The notes beneath the pieces are model-generated. The model saw only the letters and a program-made list of their open reading frames with translations, made no database searches and was not told where the DNA came from. Of a DNA stretch of 19,493 nucleotides, positions 16,982 through 19,493 are shown piece by piece. Each line of letters begins with the position of its first letter. Position 1 is the stretch's first letter. This DNA comes from Melampsora larici-populina 98AG31 (Eukaryota; Basidiomycota; Pucciniomycetes; Pucciniales; Melampsoraceae): the NCBI RefSeq assembly GCF_000204055.1, contig NW_006768920.1:1-19493 (forward strand), written 5' to 3'. The translations under genes were made by a program, and so were the position numbers.

Positions 16982-17003
16982 CGGGCGCCAAATAGTGAGA
17001 TCC
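16982..17003 (-). repeat. Right terminal inverted repeat of the MULE
   Basis: The 22 bp read CGGGCGCCAAATAGTGAG and end GATCC on the plus strand. They are the reverse complement of 4303-4324 apart from one base. Confidence 0.9.
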
Positions 17004-17012
17004 AAGAACAAA
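17004..17012 (+). repeat. Right target-site duplication AAGAACAAA
   Basis: This is the exact second copy of the nine bases at 4294-4302, directly after the right inverted repeat. Confidence 0.9.
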
Positions 17013-17173
17013 TTAAAGAACCTAAAATCGAATTTGAGAATTTAACGAATGTTATTAACAAGTCCAACTGGGATAGGTAAAACTTGTTCTATTTATGCTC
17101 TTGCAAATGAAATTGGTTGGGATGTATTTGAATTGAATTCAGGAGTTTTAAGAAAACGGAAAGAAATTGATAG
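17013..17173 (+). pseudogene. ELG1/ATAD5-like AAA+ segment, part downstream of the insertion
   Basis: Reading on from the pre-insertion frame gives IKEPKIEFENLTNV. After a one-base frame change near 17051 it gives LLTSPTGIGKTCSIYALANE and IGWDVFELNSG, then KRKEIDR before a GTAACA donor at 17174. The Walker A P-loop PTGIGKT followed by IYALA.E.GWDVFE.N closely matches ATAD5/Elg1, the large subunit of the PCNA-unloading clamp complex. The frame change and the absence of any following AAA+ exon, with F-box/LRR sequence next, make this a dead fragment. The family call rests on about 40 residues. Confidence 0.6.
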
Positions 17174-17231
17174 GTAACAAGTTATTGGGTATCATGCATG
17201 ATGACTTATTCAGAACTCGAGTTCTTCTCAG

Positions 17232-17742
17232 CTTAAAATACTTACAATTAAAAACCTTTGGTATTTGACAAACCATTGGGAAGACCAGCCAGTCGATGAA
17301 ACCGATGCATCACATGAAAATAGTGAGTAAAGACTCAACTTGAACTGTTGATAAATTTTGATTGGATGCACTAACCAAAGCTTCTTTGAAATAGGTTTTT
17401 GGCATTGGAAACCTGTAATTCCAATTCCAATGAATCATTTAACATGGTTAATCGAATTTGTCGGTATAGGCTTAACAATCTTGAATCTTGCTTTTGTATT
17501 TTCTCTGGGTGTTTCCACTGAATTCATCAAAACAATCAAAGCTCTCAAAGATTTAAAATCACTCAGAATTTCACGCGGTATTCAGGAACCTTCAAAATCT
17601 GGAATTATTGATTCAAAATCAATATCAAAACTCTTCTCAGCAATACCTAAACTCGATTGTCTAACATTTCGATATGATTCAATCAAAAGCTTAAAACTAA
17701 AACCTACAGCTTTATCAAATTTAAGTTGCTTTGCTTTTACAG
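17232..17742 (+). pseudogene. F-box/LRR-type gene segment, two exons
   Basis: Exons 17232-17322 and 17395 to about 17742 are joined by a 72-nt intron (GTGAGT donor, CTAAC branch, ATAG acceptor) that keeps the frame. The product reads LKILTIKNLWYLTNHWEDQP, then WLIEFVGIGLTILNLAFVFS, LGVSTEFIKTIKALKDLKSL and PKLDCLTFRYDSIKSLKL. Regularly spaced L..L.L and LKSL.IS units suggest degenerate leucine-rich repeats, as found C-terminal to F-boxes in rust fungi. It may be the other half of the F-box start at 3803, split by ELG1-like sequence and the MULE. No start codon is present. Confidence 0.4.
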
Positions 17743-17743
17743 A

Positions 17744-18010
17744 CTGGGCAGAGTTATGATTGGCGCATCAACTTTAGCTTTTTCTTTTGGTCTAACTGCA
17801 CCTTTATTGGGACCGCTTTGTAGTAAAATGTTTTTAGCTTTCCCTGTGATAAAAACGTTTCCATTCATTTACAAAAAAGAAACAAGATATGAATTAAGAG
17901 CAAGAGAGAACGAGTGAGTTAATTATTATTTTGATTGATCAAGTGATTGTTTTGCATTAGATTTTGAAATCTTGGTATGATCTGATCAAGAACAGGTTTA
18001 TTGGAAGGGA
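17744..18010 (+). pseudogene. Fragment of an unrecognised membrane protein
   Basis: After an acceptor-like TTTTACAG (to 17742) the frame reads LGRVMIGASTLAFSFGLTAP, LLGPLCSKMFLAFPVIKTFP, then FIYKKETRYELRARENE. A GTGAGT donor (17914) and TTAG acceptor (17960) follow, then ILKSWYDLIKNRFIGRES. The two hydrophobic stretches could be membrane segments. The intron phase does not match, so this copy is decayed. I do not recognise the family. The sequence runs straight into the minus-strand Ser-rich frame at 18017. Confidence 0.35.
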
Positions 18011-18016
18011 GTCATT

Positions 18017-18952
18017 TCATTTTGAGAAATCCATTTGGTTCATGGACCTTTTGATGGCAACTGCAGGAGTAGGACAATGTTGTTGTCCATTTGAGGAAGT
18101 GAAAGAAGATGAGATAGCAGATGAAGTTCCTGTCATACTAGAAGTAGAAGCAATCGGTCTAGATGAAGGACCTGCATTGGGTTGATGTGGTTGATGTCGA
18201 TGTTGTGATGAAGGTTGAGGAGCATGTCTTGAAGAAGAAGGTCGAGTCATTCTTGAATCTCTAGAATCTGAGGCCATCATTTGTCTTGATGTTGATGCCG
18301 AAGGAGGAGCACACCATGTGTCGGACGTAGACAACACCCTGGTACAAGCAGATGAGGATGGACGCGAATGAGACTCAGTGATAGTGCTGCCTTGATCGCT
18401 ATTACCATGGGCTAAGTTAGTCGATTCTGAACTTGGGCCTGCAGCCTTTGATCAACCGGGCTGACGGCTACAGGCAACGGGGACAGAGGAATTAGAAGCA
18501 GTTCGATCTTCACCGATTGCGGCCCGACAGGCAGCGATAGTCAAAGTGAATCAGCCTAAAGGTAAAGAGACATCAGCTATATTCTAAGAAGATATCCTCA
18601 AAGCGTAAATGAAAGCTTGACTAACCCAAGCTGGTAACTCATGAACTTTGCCAATCAATTGAGTCAAGACTCTTTTCCACTTTGTAAACCCATCAAGATC
18701 ATCCGCATGAAAAAAGACTTCTGTTCCATCTTTAAATACCAATCTAAAAGTAAATGGTGGTAAGATTTCACCTTGATCTGAAATCAAACTACTAACTACA
18801 CTTGTCGCATCAGGTGAACCAGGTGCAGCTACACCACATTCTTCTAATTGTAAAACTTCTGATAATTGAATTTCTGCTGATAATTCATTCATGATCTCGT
18901 TATAAGCAAATAATGAACCACTGGTGGCTTCGAACGTCCGACGTCACCATGT
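18017..18952 (-). pseudogene. PH-domain protein (anillin/Bud4-like) C-terminal part, decayed
   Basis: On the minus strand an exon from 18952 reads TW-stop-RRTFEATSGSLFAYNEI, AEIQLSEVLQLEE, FTFRLVFKDGTEVFFHADDL and DGFTKWKRVLTQLIGKV. This is a PH fold: W.RR.F, then LFAYNE, then the C-terminal Trp helix. Anillin-type cortical scaffold proteins of cytokinesis have such a PH domain near the C-terminus. A GTTAGT donor at 18625 leads, out of phase, to a Ser/His/Pro-rich tail ending FTSSNGQQHCPTPAVAIKRS and a stop at 18017. In-frame TGA codons lie at 18944-18946 and 18452-18454; both would be CGA before a CpG change. A splice to 18927 could bypass the first stop. Confidence 0.5.
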
Positions 18953-19030
18953 CTAGGAACAAAAGAGAGAACAAAAGTAAGCAAATATGACGAGATAAGT
19001 CCTCAGCCCGCTGAGAGAATTATATTTCAA

Positions 19031-19492
19031 TTAATTTGTACGTGATCTCAGTGAAGAAATAGGTTGATCATCTGTTTGAGTTCCAATCGTAATCAAAATT
19101 GGTTTAGGTCGTTTGTGGGTTAGATGTTTGGTAAAATTCAAGGTTGAATTTGGATTTAATTTCTGTTTCTGTTTTCGTTTTCTAGAGTGTTGTTTGAGAT
19201 GAGGAGTAGGAGTTGATGTTTTAATGATTGGTTCTGATTTTAATTCTGATTTTGATTCTGGTTTAGATTTGATCCAAGTTTTGATTTGATTTGAATGTTT
19301 GGAAATGGTTGATTTAATTTGATTTGAATGTTTGAAGATGAACAAAGTGAAGTTTTTTTTGATTTGATGGATGAAATGTTTCTTCTGATGATGATGGGTG
19401 GTAGTACAAGTAGTAGTTGATGATTTGGAGGATGATGATTTGTTTTGTGATTTGATTAATTTTAATTTTGAATTTTGTTGAATTTGAAGGAT
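19031..19492 (-). CDS. Ser/Thr/Lys-rich upstream exon, open to the window edge (probably the same PH gene)
   Basis: The minus-strand frame is open from the window edge to TAA at 19031. It is low-complexity: poly-Ser/Thr, HHHQKKH, repeated KHSNQIK, K.E.KSELKSEP, and KRPKPILITIGTQTDD. A possible donor GTACAA (19041) lies near its end. Splicing to 18927 would join it in frame with the PH exon. Such disordered basic sequence is common upstream of the PH domain in cortical scaffold proteins. The function is not identifiable on its own. Confidence 0.4.
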   Translation of the reverse strand: MLQIQQNSKLKLIKSQNKSSSSKSSTTTCTTTHHHQKKHFIHQIKKNFTLFIFKHSNQIKSTISKHSNQIKTWIKSKPESKSELKSEPIIKTSTPTPHLKQHSRKRKQKQKLNPNSTLNFTKHLTHKRPKPILITIGTQTDDQPISSLRSRTN

Positions 19493-19493
19493 T

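Larger units (their letters stand above)
4303..17003 (+). mobile_element. 12.7-kb Mutator-like element carrying a MULE transposase and a YR-retroelement gene set
   Basis: The ends are 22-bp inverted repeats (4303-4324 and 16982-17003), 21 of 22 matching, reading GGATCyCACTATTTGGCG inward. They are flanked by perfect 9-bp direct repeats AAGAACAAA. Inside are, all on the plus strand, a MULE transposase gene (4674-10594), a Gag-like ORF (11336-13225), an RT-RNase H ORF (11343-15059) and a tyrosine recombinase gene (15186-16841). Both subterminal regions are rich in CCGGG/CCCGG words, and CCGAAGCCCG recurs 11-13 bp inside each inverted repeat. The host segment, ELG1-like coding sequence, resumes in frame on the other side. 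The boundaries are well supported. Whether the retroelement genes are cargo or a later insertion is open. Confidence 0.88.

Noticed and set aside
18017..18185. Plus-strand continuation of the membrane-protein fragment as coding sequence to 18185
   Set aside because: After about 18010 the plus frame is the acidic mirror of a Ser/His-rich minus-strand frame, which fits the PH gene tail better.
1..19493. CRISPR array, rRNA genes or bacterial operons
   Set aside because: No regularly spaced repeats or rRNA-like sequence seen; introns and transposon types indicate a eukaryote.

Overview
The window looks like a transposon-rich stretch of a basidiomycete nuclear genome, most likely a rust fungus (Pucciniales). 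The reasons are short (58-114 nt) GT-AG introns with CTAAC/CTGAC branch-like sites, TTG/CTC-rich codon use, nested hAT, Mutator-like (MULE), CACTA-like and tyrosine-recombinase (YR) retroelement genes, and F-box/LRR fragments. The species assignment is inference.

Layout. (1) 1-755: 3' end of a hAT transposon (C-terminal transposase exons plus a subterminal zone rich in CCGTAG/CTACGG). (2) 741-1316, minus strand: a two-exon gene of unknown function whose stop codon lies inside the hAT terminus. (3) 1500-3000: relics of pogo/mariner-type ends and a 319-bp CACTA-like MITE with a TCA target duplication. (4) 3803-4302 and 17013-18010: short pieces of genes (F-box start, ELG1/ATAD5-like AAA+ segment, F-box/LRR part, membrane-protein part). 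(5) 4303-17003: a 12.7-kb element with 22-bp terminal inverted repeats (21/22 match), flanked by the 9-bp direct repeat AAGAACAAA, inserted in the ELG1-like exon. (6) 18017-19492, minus strand: a decayed PH-domain (anillin-like) gene.

The 12.7-kb element is the main item. Its first gene (six exons, about 1593 aa as modelled) joins a FAR1/MULE DDE transposase, CCHC zinc knuckles, an RTC4-like domain and an OTU-type cysteine protease domain. A 763-bp CACTA-like foldback element sits in one of its introns. Downstream, still inside the same inverted repeats and on the same strand, lies a complete YR-retroelement gene set: a Gag-like ORF with two nonsense codons, an RT-RNase H ORF that overlaps it from an ATG only 7 nt downstream, and a tyrosine recombinase gene with four introns that ends 162 bp before the right inverted repeat.

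Either a DIRS/Ngaro/PAT-like retroelement landed near the right end of a MULE, or the MULE carries these genes as cargo. I could not find the terminal repeats of a free-standing retroelement, so the sequence does not settle this. All homology calls are from recognising motifs by eye; no database search was run.
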